Shown: positions 25,488 to 35,029 of the stretch, in pieces
Layout of the letters: each line of letters starts with the position of its first letter
Position numbering within the stretch: the first letter of the stretch is position 1
Assembly (NCBI GenBank): GCA_964600075.1
Contig: CAZRIE010000030.1
Location: 1-40,958 of the forward strand
Source of the DNA: CAZRIE01 sp964600075
Lineage (GTDB): Bacteria; Bacteroidota; Bacteroidia; Flavobacteriales; Flavobacteriaceae
Length of the DNA: 40,958 nucleotides
Direction of reading: 5' to 3'
Made by a program: the position numbers and the translations under genes
Notes under the pieces: generated by a model
What the model saw: only the letters and a program-made list of their open reading frames with translations
Databases searched by the model: none
Told to the model about the DNA's origin: nothing

Positions 25488-25626
25488 ACTTTTTGATGTG
25501 TAAGTAAGAAAACTTGTGGTGTAGCAAGGCAAAATTGTTTTTATTGGACAGAAAAGGGAAATTTGGCGCGCGTCTACCGGATACCACAGGATGGCTTGCC
25601 ATTAAAAATATCCTTATTTTAGGAGG

Positions 25627-28464
25627 ATGGAAGAATTTAATTGGATATTTCAACTAATAGGGCGTTTTCACACCTTGTTAGTGCATTTCCCTATCGGTTT
25701 ACTTGTGGTTGCCCTATTCTTTGAATTTTTTACGATTGGAGGAAAACGACAAAGTCTACGTGGAGGCATAAACGGTATGGTATATCTGGGTGCGGTATTC
25801 GCCATTCTTTCGGCACTACTTGGTTGGCTGCTAAGTACCTATGACGACTATAGCGGAGATCTCGTAACAAATCACCAATATGTCGGCATTGCAACGGCCG
25901 TATTTGGTTTTGGTACCGCATTGTTGTTACGAAGTACCTTGAACGGAAAACTGCCTGATTACCGATTGTACAGAGTGGGACTTTTTACAACAGTAGTGTT
26001 GTTGACCGTTGCCGGCCATCTCGGGGCAAGCCTTACTCATGGGGAGGATTATCTAATCAGCGTACTGCCAGGTAATCAAGAAGCCTATGACGACAGCAAG
26101 GGTGTTGCCCTATTGGCGGAACTCAAACCGCTCGATAGCCTTACCGAAGTACAACAAGAAAATCTCAATTTAGAGGTCAGGGCCATCTTTGCCCATAACT
26201 GTTATCAATGTCATAGTGAGAACAAAAAAAAGGGCGAACTGGTGTTGGAAAACAAACGTGGCGTTTTTCAAGGTGGGGAATCGGGCCCGAGTATCGTCGC
26301 TGGCGAACCAGAGGCGAGTGAGCTTTATCGACGAGTAACACGCTCTCCCAACGATGATGAGGTCATGCCCAAAAAAGGGAAGGTGCTCAAGAAACATGAG
26401 ATTTCACTTATTAAAATGTGGATCGGAAAAGGTGCCTATTGGTCCGACCGGGCCCTTAAGGTTTTTCCAGAAGCAGAATTGGCGCTCAACAAACCTGAAT
26501 TGCCGAAAGTAGATGGTCAAACACATCCTATAGACAAGTTGATGGAAGTGTATTTTGAGGAAAACGATTTTGAATGGCCCCAAGTCGTTGCCGATAGGCA
26601 GTTTGTGAGGCGAGCGTACTTAGATATCATAGGGTTGCTGCCTGAACCGGAACGAGTTAAGGAATTCGTCAATGATTCCGATGCTGACAAACGTCAAAAG
26701 TTGATTGACAACCTCTTAGACGATACCGATAATTATGCGCAGCACTGGCTGAGTTTTTGGAACGATCTTTTACGGAACGATTATTCCGGAACAGGATTTA
26801 TCACCGGTGGCAGAAAACAAATTACAGATTGGCTCTACAAATCCTTGGAAGCAAACAAACCCTACGACCAAATCATTGGCGAACTGATTGACCCTGCGGA
26901 AGACTCCGAGGGTTTTATTAAGGGAATTCAATGGCGCGGGGTTGTAAATTCAAGTCAAAGTACCGAAATGCAGGCGGCACAGAACATCGGGCAATCATTG
27001 TTGGGGGTAAATGTAAAGTGCGCCTCATGCCACAATAGTTTTATAAGCAACCTGACCTTGGCCGAAACCTATGGCTTTGCTTCGATATTTGCCGACTCGG
27101 TTTTAGAACTGAACCGATGCGATAAACCCATAGGAAAAATGGCCGAAGTAAGTTTCCTCTATCCTGAACTGGGTACAATAGAAGGCGAAACCGTTGCGGA
27201 AAGATTGAGCAGTCTTTCCAAGGTTATGATAAAACCGGAAAACGGAAGGTTGTACCGCACCCTTACGAATCGCATTTGGGAAAGATTGATGGGCAGGGGC
27301 CTTGTTGAACCTGTCGATGAAATGGATAATACACCTTGGAACGGTGAGCTGCTCGATTGGATGGCTTCCGATTTTATAGCTGGCGGCCATGATCTGAAAC
27401 ACTTGTTGCGAACTATTATGACTTCCAAAGCCTATCAATTACCAACTGTTAAATATGATAAGTTGGAAGAAGTCAAATCGAATAACTATGTATTCAAGGG
27501 GCCAACCGTGAGACGTTTAAGTGCCGAACAGTTTTCAGATGCGGTCAGTCAAATTATAGCACCCATGTATTACGCGATGGCCTATGATCCTTCGGGAAAT
27601 CCTTTAGCATCTAATCGTATCTGGCATCGTCAGTTAAAATTCGATCGTGATGTGCTGCCCGATCCGGGCAAGCGCTATTTCCGACACGAATTTTCGCTCC
27701 CGGGAAAAGAAATCCAATCGGCCGATGCGCTTATCTCCGTAGATCACGCCTACACCTTATTTGTAAATGGCACTAAAATATCCGCTGGGGATGATTGGAC
27801 GACCGTAGATAAGCTAGATGTCAGTAATTTACTTTCCAATGGCAAGAATCTGATTGCTATTGAAGGTGAAAATGAAGGGAGCATCGCCAACCCTGCAGGT
27901 GTCTTGTTCGCTCTAAAAATTTCGTATACCGATGGAACTACCGACCTCATACAATCTGACAAAACTTGGAAAAGTACCGATACCAAACCTGAAGATGGAT
28001 GGAACGACCTCGGCTATAAAGATGTCACTTGGGTAGACGTTAGGGATTTTGGCTCCAAACATTGGGACCAGCTAGTCGATTTTTCGTTTGAGGAAAATCG
28101 GCCTAAATTCGCTAGGGCCAGTTTGGTTCGTCAACATCAATTTTTAAAAGCCCTAGGTCGCCCCAGTCGCGAAAATGTTACTACCAAAAGAGACGATCAA
28201 GCGACTTTGCTTCAAGCATTGGAATTGACAAACGGGGAATATTTCAATGGCGTTTTGGCTCAAGGTGCCGATATTTGGCTTGACACATATTCCGATAAAG
28301 GTGAGTTGGTAGCGATGCTGTATCAAAAATCATTAGGCAGAGATCCATCACGAAAAGAAAGAGAAATCGCCTTGAGTACACTGGATGCCGCCTCCGTTGA
28401 AGAAGGTCTTCAAGATCTTTTCTGGTCAACGGTTCTGCTACCGGAATTTCAATTCATATATTAG
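25627..28464 (+). CDS. Membrane-bound PSCyt1-DUF1549-DUF1553 haem protein with DUF2231 N-terminus
   Basis: A 945-aa protein. Residues 1-140 are a DUF2231-like domain with about four membrane helices (FHTLLVHFPIGLLVVALFFE at 14-33). A planctomycete-type cytochrome domain (PSCyt1) follows with haem motif CYQCH (192-196) and possible distal ligand M247. Next come DUF1549 (about 297-490, with a second haem-type motif CASCH at 465-469) and DUF1553 (from about 540, LTNRIWERLMGRGLVEPVDE). A galactose-binding-like beta-sandwich (about 680-808, ISVDHAYTLFVNGTKISAGD) is inserted in DUF1553. It probably passes electrons from an envelope oxidation to the membrane. The DUF1501 gene follows 6 bp later. A TTG-20 nt-GAAATTTG promoter-like pair (25535-25565) precedes it. 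AGGAGG directly abuts the ATG, too close for a normal Shine-Dalgarno site. Confidence 0.88.
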   Translation: MEEFNWIFQLIGRFHTLLVHFPIGLLVVALFFEFFTIGGKRQSLRGGINGMVYLGAVFAILSALLGWLLSTYDDYSGDLVTNHQYVGIATAVFGFGTALLLRSTLNGKLPDYRLYRVGLFTTVVLLTVAGHLGASLTHGEDYLISVLPGNQEAYDDSKGVALLAELKPLDSLTEVQQENLNLEVRAIFAHNCYQCHSENKKKGELVLENKRGVFQGGESGPSIVAGEPEASELYRRVTRSPNDDEVMPKKGKVLKKHEISLIKMWIGKGAYWSDRALKVFPEAELALNKPELPKVDGQTHPIDKLMEVYFEENDFEWPQVVADRQFVRRAYLDIIGLLPEPERVKEFVNDSDADKRQKLIDNLLDDTDNYAQHWLSFWNDLLRNDYSGTGFITGGRKQITDWLYKSLEANKPYDQIIGELIDPAEDSEGFIKGIQWRGVVNSSQSTEMQAAQNIGQSLLGVNVKCASCHNSFISNLTLAETYGFASIFADSVLELNRCDKPIGKMAEVSFLYPELGTIEGETVAERLSSLSKVMIKPENGRLYRTLTNRIWERLMGRGLVEPVDEMDNTPWNGELLDWMASDFIAGGHDLKHLLRTIMTSKAYQLPTVKYDKLEEVKSNNYVFKGPTVRRLSAEQFSDAVSQIIAPMYYAMAYDPSGNPLASNRIWHRQLKFDRDVLPDPGKRYFRHEFSLPGKEIQSADALISVDHAYTLFVNGTKISAGDDWTTVDKLDVSNLLSNGKNLIAIEGENEGSIANPAGVLFALKISYTDGTTDLIQSDKTWKSTDTKPEDGWNDLGYKDVTWVDVRDFGSKHWDQLVDFSFEENRPKFARASLVRQHQFLKALGRPSRENVTTKRDDQATLLQALELTNGEYFNGVLAQGADIWLDTYSDKGELVAMLYQKSLGRDPSRKEREIALSTLDAASVEEGLQDLFWSTVLLPEFQFIY

Positions 28465-28470
28465 AAAAAG

Positions 28471-29937
28471 ATGGCTTACGACAATAAAATGGGGAACCCA
28501 CGACGTGATTTTATAAAAAAAATGAGTGCTGCAAGCTTGGCCGCTTCTACAACGACCATTCCCTTAGCTTCTTTTTTGAATTCGTGCGCTACACCGGTTC
28601 CACAAATTCCCTCCACGGCAGACACTGTAATATTGCTTTGGATGGCTGGAGGTATGGCACATACCGAGACCTTTGACCCCAAGGCTTATGTACCCTACGA
28701 AAAAGGGGTAGAGAGTAAAAGAGTGCTGAGTACGTTTCCGAAAAAACCGACTATAGTTGATGGATTGAATTTTTCCGAGGGCTTGCAGTCCATTGGAAAT
28801 GTGATGGACAAAGGGGCCATAATCCGCTCCTATAAGTCAGCCGATTTAGGGCATATTCTGCATACGAGGCACCAATATCATTGGCATACGTGTTATGAGC
28901 CGCCCCAGTCGGTACAGGCACCACATCTTGGAGCATGGATCGCAAAAGAACTCGGACCGATCAACCCGGTGATTCCCCCATTCATTGCCATGGGCCAACG
29001 ATTTACGGTCGGTGAGGCCGAAGAGCTGAAAGCTTTCCATTCCGCAGGGTTTTTAGGTACCGAATACGGTCCTTTTCTTATTCCCGATCCCTCAAGCGGC
29101 CTTGAAAGTGTTCGCCCTCCACAAGGCATGTCGCTCAAACGGTTCGAGGCACGCTACAAATTGTATAAAGAATTGGCCAATAAAAGCGAGGTCATGGAAA
29201 ACGGAAGCGACTATCAAAGGGAATCGTTGATGCGTTCTATGGAACAGTCGTATCGGTTATTGAATTCCCCCGAAGCGAAAGTGTTCGACCTTTCCGAAGA
29301 ACCTAAAGAGAGTTATGATACCTACAATACCGGTCGTTTCGGACTTGGATGCCTAATGGCAAAACGGTTGGCTATGAACGGGGCTCGATTTATAAGTGTT
29401 TCCACTGAGTATGAACCTTTCTTGGGTTGGGATACCCACGAAAACGGACATACGCGCTTAGTCAAAATGAAACAGCTTATCGACAAGCCGATCGCCCAGC
29501 TGATTAAAGACCTTGACGAAAGCGGGCATCTAGACCGCACTCTTATAATTTTGGCAAGCGAATTTAGCCGTGATGCTATTATGGAGGGTCGTCCAGGTGA
29601 GCAGGTGAAAAATCAGGTCAACCAACCTGATATTATTGAAGAAGAAAAATTTTATGGTATGCATCGTCATTTTACGGATGGTAGCTCTGTATTAATGTGG
29701 GGCGGTGGTGTCGAAAAAGGCTTGGTTTATGGAAAGACCGCAGATGAAAGGCCGTGTTCTTCCATAGAGAATCCCGTTGTTATCGATCAGGTGCATCAGT
29801 CGATTTATCATGCCTTGGGCATGCACCCAGAAACGCATTATACCATAGAAGGCCGACCATTTTATACCACACCGGACGGTCAAGGCAAACCAATATTGGA
29901 TTTATTCGGAAAGGCTATCGACAATCAAAGGTCTTAA
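28471..29937 (+). CDS. Tat-exported DUF1501 protein (first copy)
   Basis: A 488-aa DUF1501 protein, a family related to the alkaline phosphatase/sulfatase superfamily and nearly always encoded next to DUF1549/DUF1553 proteins. The twin-arginine signal is NPRRDFIKKMSAASLAASTT (residues 9-28), with a cysteine further on in SFLNSC that could become a lipid anchor. The core begins TVILLWMAGGMAHTETFDPK and includes ISVSTEYEPFLGWDTHENGH and LIILASEFSRDAIMEGR. The canonical GEFGRTP segment reads SEFSRDA here, so the metal site may be altered compared with the second copy. It is the second gene of the operon, 6 bp after the haem protein and 9 bp before the FG-GAP gene. The catalytic role is unknown. 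Confidence 0.88.
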   Translation: MAYDNKMGNPRRDFIKKMSAASLAASTTTIPLASFLNSCATPVPQIPSTADTVILLWMAGGMAHTETFDPKAYVPYEKGVESKRVLSTFPKKPTIVDGLNFSEGLQSIGNVMDKGAIIRSYKSADLGHILHTRHQYHWHTCYEPPQSVQAPHLGAWIAKELGPINPVIPPFIAMGQRFTVGEAEELKAFHSAGFLGTEYGPFLIPDPSSGLESVRPPQGMSLKRFEARYKLYKELANKSEVMENGSDYQRESLMRSMEQSYRLLNSPEAKVFDLSEEPKESYDTYNTGRFGLGCLMAKRLAMNGARFISVSTEYEPFLGWDTHENGHTRLVKMKQLIDKPIAQLIKDLDESGHLDRTLIILASEFSRDAIMEGRPGEQVKNQVNQPDIIEEEKFYGMHRHFTDGSSVLMWGGGVEKGLVYGKTADERPCSSIENPVVIDQVHQSIYHALGMHPETHYTIEGRPFYTTPDGQGKPILDLFGKAIDNQRS

Positions 29938-29946
29938 TAAAAGAAT

Positions 29947-31950
29947 ATGCCCAAAATCAGTAAACTGAATATCCAGGCGATAGTTGTCGTGGTCATCTTG
30001 ATAGCGATGCAGCACAGTTGCAAAAATGTCCGGTCGGAAGCACCACTTGGTGAACCAGAAGAAGCCCAGTTCACTATGATGGAATACCGCAATTCTGACT
30101 TATCGGTAGATCTCGGTGTAGGCCTATGGGCATGGCCCATACCGATGGATTTTGACAGCGATGGCGATATGGATTTGGTCGTGTCATGTCCTGACACGCC
30201 TTTTAACGGAACGTATTTTTTTGAGAATAAATCCAAGGGTACTGAAAAAATGCCAATCTTCGAACGCCCCAAAAAGATTGCTGAAGGCATGAAAAATCTC
30301 CAAGTATTTCATGGCGATAAAGAAGTGAGAATACTTGGTCGTGGGGTAGAATACCTAAATTTTAAAGATAGTTTTTTCTCGAATCCGAAAGAATTGTTTC
30401 CGAAAGACAATCTCGAAAAGGAGCATGAAAAAATTAGATTTAGCCAATGGAAATATGTCGATTACGAAAATGATGGAGATCTTGACCTAATTGTCGGTAT
30501 TGATGATTGGGGCGATTACGGGTGGGACAATGCCTTTGACGACAATGGTAATTGGACCAATGGTCCGCTTCATGGCTATGTGTACTTACTGGAAAATCAA
30601 GACGGTATTTATGTGGAAAAGGGTAAAATTATGTCTAACGGCAAGCCAATAGATCTTTATGGCGCACCTTCCCCGAACATGGAAGATTTTGATGGCGACG
30701 GCGACCTCGATTTGATTTGTGGGGAGTTTCTTGATCGTTTTACTTGGTTCGAGAATATCGGAACCCGCGAGAAACCCGTCTTTTCTGAAGGCCGCTTTTT
30801 GACCAATTCATCAGGAGTCATCAAAATGGATTTGGAAATGATTATCCCTTCAGCGGTAGATTGGGATAAAGATGGCGATATCGATTTGATTGTAGGGGAT
30901 GAAGATGGTAGGGTAGCTTTTGTCGAGAATACCGGCGTCGTCGAAGACGATATGCCTATTTTTAGTTCTCCCAAGTATTTTCAACAAAAGGCACAGCACG
31001 TAAAATGCGGAGCCCTGGCAACACCTTTTAGTACGGATTGGGACGAAGATGGTGACGAAGATCTGATTGCGGGGAATTCCGCCGGATATATCAGTTTTAT
31101 TGAAAATTTGAATGGGGGTAATCCGCCAAAATGGGCCGAACCGAAACGTTTGAAAGCAGGCGGGAAAGAAATACGGCATTTGGCGGGCGACAGTGGTTCC
31201 ATTCAAGGCCCAGCAGAAAAAAAGTGGGGGTACACTACACTAACTGTCAGCGATTGGAACGGAGACGGGCTGAATGATATCATCACAAATTCTATATGGG
31301 GCAAAATCGAATGGCACAAGAATATTGGCACAAGGGGCGACCCTAAATTGGAAGTGGCAAAACCGGTTATTGTGGCCTGGGGTTCTGGAAAAACACCAAA
31401 ACCCGAATGGAACTGGTGGAACCCCAACAGCACCGAACTTGCCACCCAATGGCGTACCACCCCTTATACCATAGACTGGAACAAAGATGGTTTGATTGAT
31501 CTTATTATGCTCGACCATGAAGGGTATTTAGCTTTTTTCGAGCGGTTCAAAGATAGCCAAGAGCTAAAACTACGGCCGGGCCAACGGATTTTTTATGGCG
31601 TTAACGGTGGAGAATTAGATCGGAAAAATGTTTTGCAAAATGATGTGACAGGCCCACTGCGATTGAACAATGGGCTACACGGCAAAAGTGGTCGTAGAAA
31701 ATTATGCTTTGCCGATTGGGACCAAGATGGCGATCTTGACTTGATCGTGAACAGTAAAAATGCAGCCCTTTTTGAGAATATGGGCACTGAAAATAACAAA
31801 GTGCTAATGAAATTCAGGGGCGACCTTTCCGAAGAAAAACTGGCTGGCCATACGACATCACCAACCGTCGTCGATTGGGATAAAAATGGTGTTCCAGACC
31901 TTTTGTTGGGTGCCGAAGACGGATTTTTTTACCATTTGAAAAATAATTAA
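29947..31950 (+). CDS. Secreted FG-GAP/VCBS-repeat beta-propeller protein
   Basis: A 667-aa exported protein with an N-terminal hydrophobic signal (IQAIVVVVILIAMQHSC; C25 might be lipidated, though the lipobox is weak). The mature part is a chain of FG-GAP/VCBS repeats. At least nine Asp-rich calcium loops are visible, such as DFDSDGDMDL, DYENDGDLDL, DFDGDGDLDL, DWDKDGDIDL, DWDEDGDEDL, DWNGDGLNDI, DWNKDGLIDL, DWDQDGDLDL and DWDKNGVPDL. Together they suit one or two seven-bladed, integrin-like propellers. Each loop is followed by a FFEN/FIEN strand. Such proteins bind ligands or partner proteins in the presence of Ca2+. Its place between two haem/DUF1501 pairs suggests it serves as their surface scaffold or substrate receptor. 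Confidence 0.85.
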   Translation: MPKISKLNIQAIVVVVILIAMQHSCKNVRSEAPLGEPEEAQFTMMEYRNSDLSVDLGVGLWAWPIPMDFDSDGDMDLVVSCPDTPFNGTYFFENKSKGTEKMPIFERPKKIAEGMKNLQVFHGDKEVRILGRGVEYLNFKDSFFSNPKELFPKDNLEKEHEKIRFSQWKYVDYENDGDLDLIVGIDDWGDYGWDNAFDDNGNWTNGPLHGYVYLLENQDGIYVEKGKIMSNGKPIDLYGAPSPNMEDFDGDGDLDLICGEFLDRFTWFENIGTREKPVFSEGRFLTNSSGVIKMDLEMIIPSAVDWDKDGDIDLIVGDEDGRVAFVENTGVVEDDMPIFSSPKYFQQKAQHVKCGALATPFSTDWDEDGDEDLIAGNSAGYISFIENLNGGNPPKWAEPKRLKAGGKEIRHLAGDSGSIQGPAEKKWGYTTLTVSDWNGDGLNDIITNSIWGKIEWHKNIGTRGDPKLEVAKPVIVAWGSGKTPKPEWNWWNPNSTELATQWRTTPYTIDWNKDGLIDLIMLDHEGYLAFFERFKDSQELKLRPGQRIFYGVNGGELDRKNVLQNDVTGPLRLNNGLHGKSGRRKLCFADWDQDGDLDLIVNSKNAALFENMGTENNKVLMKFRGDLSEEKLAGHTTSPTVVDWDKNGVPDLLLGAEDGFFYHLKNN

Positions 31951-32047
31951 CACATTTCAAATGGTCTTTTTTATCTTTAATTTTAGACAGTCGGTAGGGC
32001 AGTATGAAAAAATTTGGCCTTTACCCAGAAATCTGGTGATATAGAGA

Positions 32048-34816
32048 ATGAAGAGATACGCTTATATAATATTGGCCGCTGTAATCTTTGCCTGTAAAGG
32101 CCCGGGCGAGGCCGAGGTCAGTTTCAACCGTGATGTACGACCCATTCTGAACAACAAGTGTTTACGGTGTCATGGTGGGGTCAAGGCCAATGGAGAATTC
32201 AGTATGCTATTCGAGGAAGATGCATTCGGTAAAACCCGATCTGGGGAACCCGCAATCGTAAGAGGTAAGCACGAAAAGAGCGAAATCTATAAACGCGTCG
32301 TTCATGAAGACCCTGAATTGCGTATGCCGCAGGATGCCGAACCGCTTACCCAGAAAGAAATCGATATTCTTGCAGAATGGATAGATCGAGGTGCCAAATG
32401 GGAAAAACACTGGGCCTATATTCCCCCAAAAGAACAAATTGAGCCGCCAGTAATCGATAGTGCAGCATGGGCAAAAACACCAATCGATAATTTTGTCTTC
32501 GCAAAGATGATAGAGAAAGGATTAGCTCCTTCTCAGGAAGCAGATAAGGCTATGCTGATGCGCCGATTGCACTTAGACCTGATCGGATTGCCGCCGACTA
32601 TGGAAGAAATCGATCTCTTTATGGAAGATAGCTCGGTGGATGCCTATGAAAAGTTAGTAGACCGCTTATTGGCTTCCTCGCATTTCGGGGAACGTTGGGC
32701 GACCCTGTGGATGGATTTGGCCCGCTACGCCGATTCCAAAGGGTATGAAAAAGATACCAATCGCGAAATCTGGAAATATCGGGATTGGCTAATAAATGCC
32801 TTCAATCAAGATGTGCCCTACGACCGATTTTCAATAGAACAGCTGGCGGGCGACCTTCTACCAGATGCTACCGAACAGCAATTGATTGCCACGGCCTTTC
32901 ATCGCAATACCTTGGCAAACGATGAGGGTGGTACCGATAACGAAGAATTCCGTGTAGTTTCCGTTCTGGATCGGGTCTCGACCACATATGAAGTTTGGCA
33001 GGGCACTACCATGGCCTGTGTACAGTGTCATAGTCACCCTTATGATCCGTTCCGGCATGAGGAGTTCTATCAATCCATGGCATTTTTCAACAACTCGGAA
33101 GATCGGGATATCTATTTCGAGCAGCCCAAATTGTTTACGTATTCGGAGGAAAACAAAAAAAAGGTTGAGGAGATACTCGGCTATGTCAATCAGACCTTGA
33201 AGGCAGAAGATCGACCGCCTTCGAATAAATCGAATATACTGTATGACCGAAAAGAGGAACTGCTCCATCATCTGGGGTATCGAAAGTTTGAAGCCGAGAT
33301 ATTTGAAGATTCTAGCCCGTTTATCGAACTGACGATCGGTTTGAGGTCGGTAGATCAGATTCAAGATAGTAGTTGGGTCAAATACAATAATGTAAATCTG
33401 ACCAATGTGGAACAAATCGGATTTACGGTCGCTTCACAACTGGATGATGCGGGGAGCATTGCGATTCATATCGATTCGCTGAACGGGAAAAAAATAGGAG
33501 AGGTAGGTATTACCAAGACGGGCAAATGGAAATCGACCGCAGATAACACGGGCTTAAAAGAATTTAAGGCCGAGATTGAGCCAATAAATGGTAGTCATAT
33601 GGTCTACCTTAGATTTTATGCAGGAAACACGTATGCTCAAAACCTGTTCAACCTGGAGAAAATTAGCTACTACGAGAAGAATCCTCGCATGGCAAATTAC
33701 GGCCTCGATTTCCGAAAGAAACTGAATGAGTTGTATAATATGCCGACAACAACAACCCCCATTATACGAGAACTACCAAAAAACGAGGCACGCAACACCC
33801 ATGTTTTTGATCGCGGTAGTTGGCTGAACTTGGGAGAAGAAGTCACGCCCGGTATTCCCAATATCTATTCCTTTACGGAGGATGAAGAACCAAGAGATCG
33901 TTTAGCGTTTGCCCAATGGATGGTAAGTGAACAGAATCCGCTTTCGGCGCGGGTAGCGGTCAACCGCTTCTGGGAGCAACTATTCGGATTCGGATTGGTA
34001 GAATCGATGGAGGAGTTTGGCTCGCAGGGCGAAAAGCCCACCCATCCCGAATTGCTAGACTGGTTGGCTGTTCGTTTCATGAAGAACTATGAATGGCGCA
34101 TTAAACCGCTGATCCGTGAATTGGTACTTTCCGCTACCTACAGGCAGTCTTCGGAAACGAATTCCGAAAAGATAGAAAAAGACGTGCGCAACCAGTGGCT
34201 TGCCCGAGGGCATCGCACTCGTTTGTCCTCGGAGCAGATCAGAGACCAGGTTTTGGCGGTAAGTGGTCTGTTAAATCAAAAAATCGGTGGCCCCAGTGTA
34301 GAAAATCGCGATGTCGATGGCGGTTGGCGTGGTGTTCCCGAATGGACGGTAAAGGGAGATGAGGCAAGGTACCGACGTTCTCTTTATACCTTATGGAAAC
34401 GTGTAACCCCGCCATCGGGTATGTTGACGTTCGATAGCTCCGATAGGTCGGTATGCGTGTCGCGACGTATCCGTACAAATACGCCCTTACAGGCTTTGAA
34501 CCTGCTGAATGACGAAACGTTTTTCGAAGCGTCGAATGCTTTGGCCGAACAGATATTGAAATCCGATTCTACCCTTGAAAAACAGCTGGAATATGGCTAT
34601 AAAAAAGTAATGGGCCGTACCCTGAACGAGAAAAAATTAGCGTTGCTTAAAGAACTTTACCACGATGCCTTAGGACACTATGAAAAGGAAATCAAAACTA
34701 TTGATTTCCCAGCAAGTGCCTCCAAGCTTTCCGGAAAAGAAAGATATGATTTAGCGGCAATGACCGTCGTCGCTAACGCGTTGCTGAATTTGGATGAATT
34801 TGTAGTTAAGGGATAG
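32048..34816 (+). CDS. PSCyt1-DUF1549-DUF1553 haem lipoprotein with CBM6-like domain
   Basis: A 922-aa lipoprotein (signal to about residue 16, lipobox VIFAC, C16). It carries a PSCyt1 cytochrome domain with haem motif CLRCH (38-42) and possible axial M93 (RMPQD). DUF1549 follows (about 140-335: FVFAKMIEKGLAPSQEADK, LHLDLIGLPPT, FGERWATLWMDLARYADSKG, CVQCHSHPYDPF with a second CxxCH at 324-328). DUF1553 (about 600-910) has NRFWEQLFGFGLVESMEEFG, YRRSLYTLWKRVTPP and NTPLQALNLLND. Between them, residues about 427-542 look like a CBM6-type carbohydrate-binding module (GSIAIHIDSLNGKKIGEVGI, TGKW). It has no DUF2231 part. The gene starts 97 bp after the FG-GAP gene; a second DUF1501 gene follows after 213 bp. 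Confidence 0.9.
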   Translation: MKRYAYIILAAVIFACKGPGEAEVSFNRDVRPILNNKCLRCHGGVKANGEFSMLFEEDAFGKTRSGEPAIVRGKHEKSEIYKRVVHEDPELRMPQDAEPLTQKEIDILAEWIDRGAKWEKHWAYIPPKEQIEPPVIDSAAWAKTPIDNFVFAKMIEKGLAPSQEADKAMLMRRLHLDLIGLPPTMEEIDLFMEDSSVDAYEKLVDRLLASSHFGERWATLWMDLARYADSKGYEKDTNREIWKYRDWLINAFNQDVPYDRFSIEQLAGDLLPDATEQQLIATAFHRNTLANDEGGTDNEEFRVVSVLDRVSTTYEVWQGTTMACVQCHSHPYDPFRHEEFYQSMAFFNNSEDRDIYFEQPKLFTYSEENKKKVEEILGYVNQTLKAEDRPPSNKSNILYDRKEELLHHLGYRKFEAEIFEDSSPFIELTIGLRSVDQIQDSSWVKYNNVNLTNVEQIGFTVASQLDDAGSIAIHIDSLNGKKIGEVGITKTGKWKSTADNTGLKEFKAEIEPINGSHMVYLRFYAGNTYAQNLFNLEKISYYEKNPRMANYGLDFRKKLNELYNMPTTTTPIIRELPKNEARNTHVFDRGSWLNLGEEVTPGIPNIYSFTEDEEPRDRLAFAQWMVSEQNPLSARVAVNRFWEQLFGFGLVESMEEFGSQGEKPTHPELLDWLAVRFMKNYEWRIKPLIRELVLSATYRQSSETNSEKIEKDVRNQWLARGHRTRLSSEQIRDQVLAVSGLLNQKIGGPSVENRDVDGGWRGVPEWTVKGDEARYRRSLYTLWKRVTPPSGMLTFDSSDRSVCVSRRIRTNTPLQALNLLNDETFFEASNALAEQILKSDSTLEKQLEYGYKKVMGRTLNEKKLALLKELYHDALGHYEKEIKTIDFPASASKLSGKERYDLAAMTVVANALLNLDEFVVKG

Positions 34817-35029
34817 TGAAAAAGTTGGCATGGCAGTAGGCAGTAACTCCCCCTCTGAACAACGGGATTTCCAGATGAAATAATCTGGGAGAGAAAGTAT
34901 GAAAAAGGACGAAAATTGGAAACAAAAGAAATTTATCATATAATAATTGGCAATTGGCGTTTTGAAAATAAGTTTAAACGCATTCAGTAATTGACAGCTT
35001 GCATTTTAGTTTGAACTTGAACTTGTATT

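Larger units (their letters stand above)
25367..25521. repeat. Intergenic duplicated element, copy A
   Basis: This is paired with 39186-39334. The first 69 bp (25367-25435) align without gaps, with only four mismatches, all inside the hairpin; the last 32 bp of that stretch are identical. After a diverged section with a net 6-nt length difference, a second block matches (25495-25521: GATGTG, AAGTAAG, TTGTGGTG). In both copies this second block ends exactly 106 nt before the start codon of the next plus-strand gene. The element contains a predicted minus-strand sRNA gene and its promoter. No terminal repeats or transposase accompany it. Confidence 0.85.

Noticed and set aside
32858..33415. 185-codon open frame antisense to the haem lipoprotein
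   Set aside because: It is a shadow of DUF1549 codons; no recognisable domain or signal peptide.
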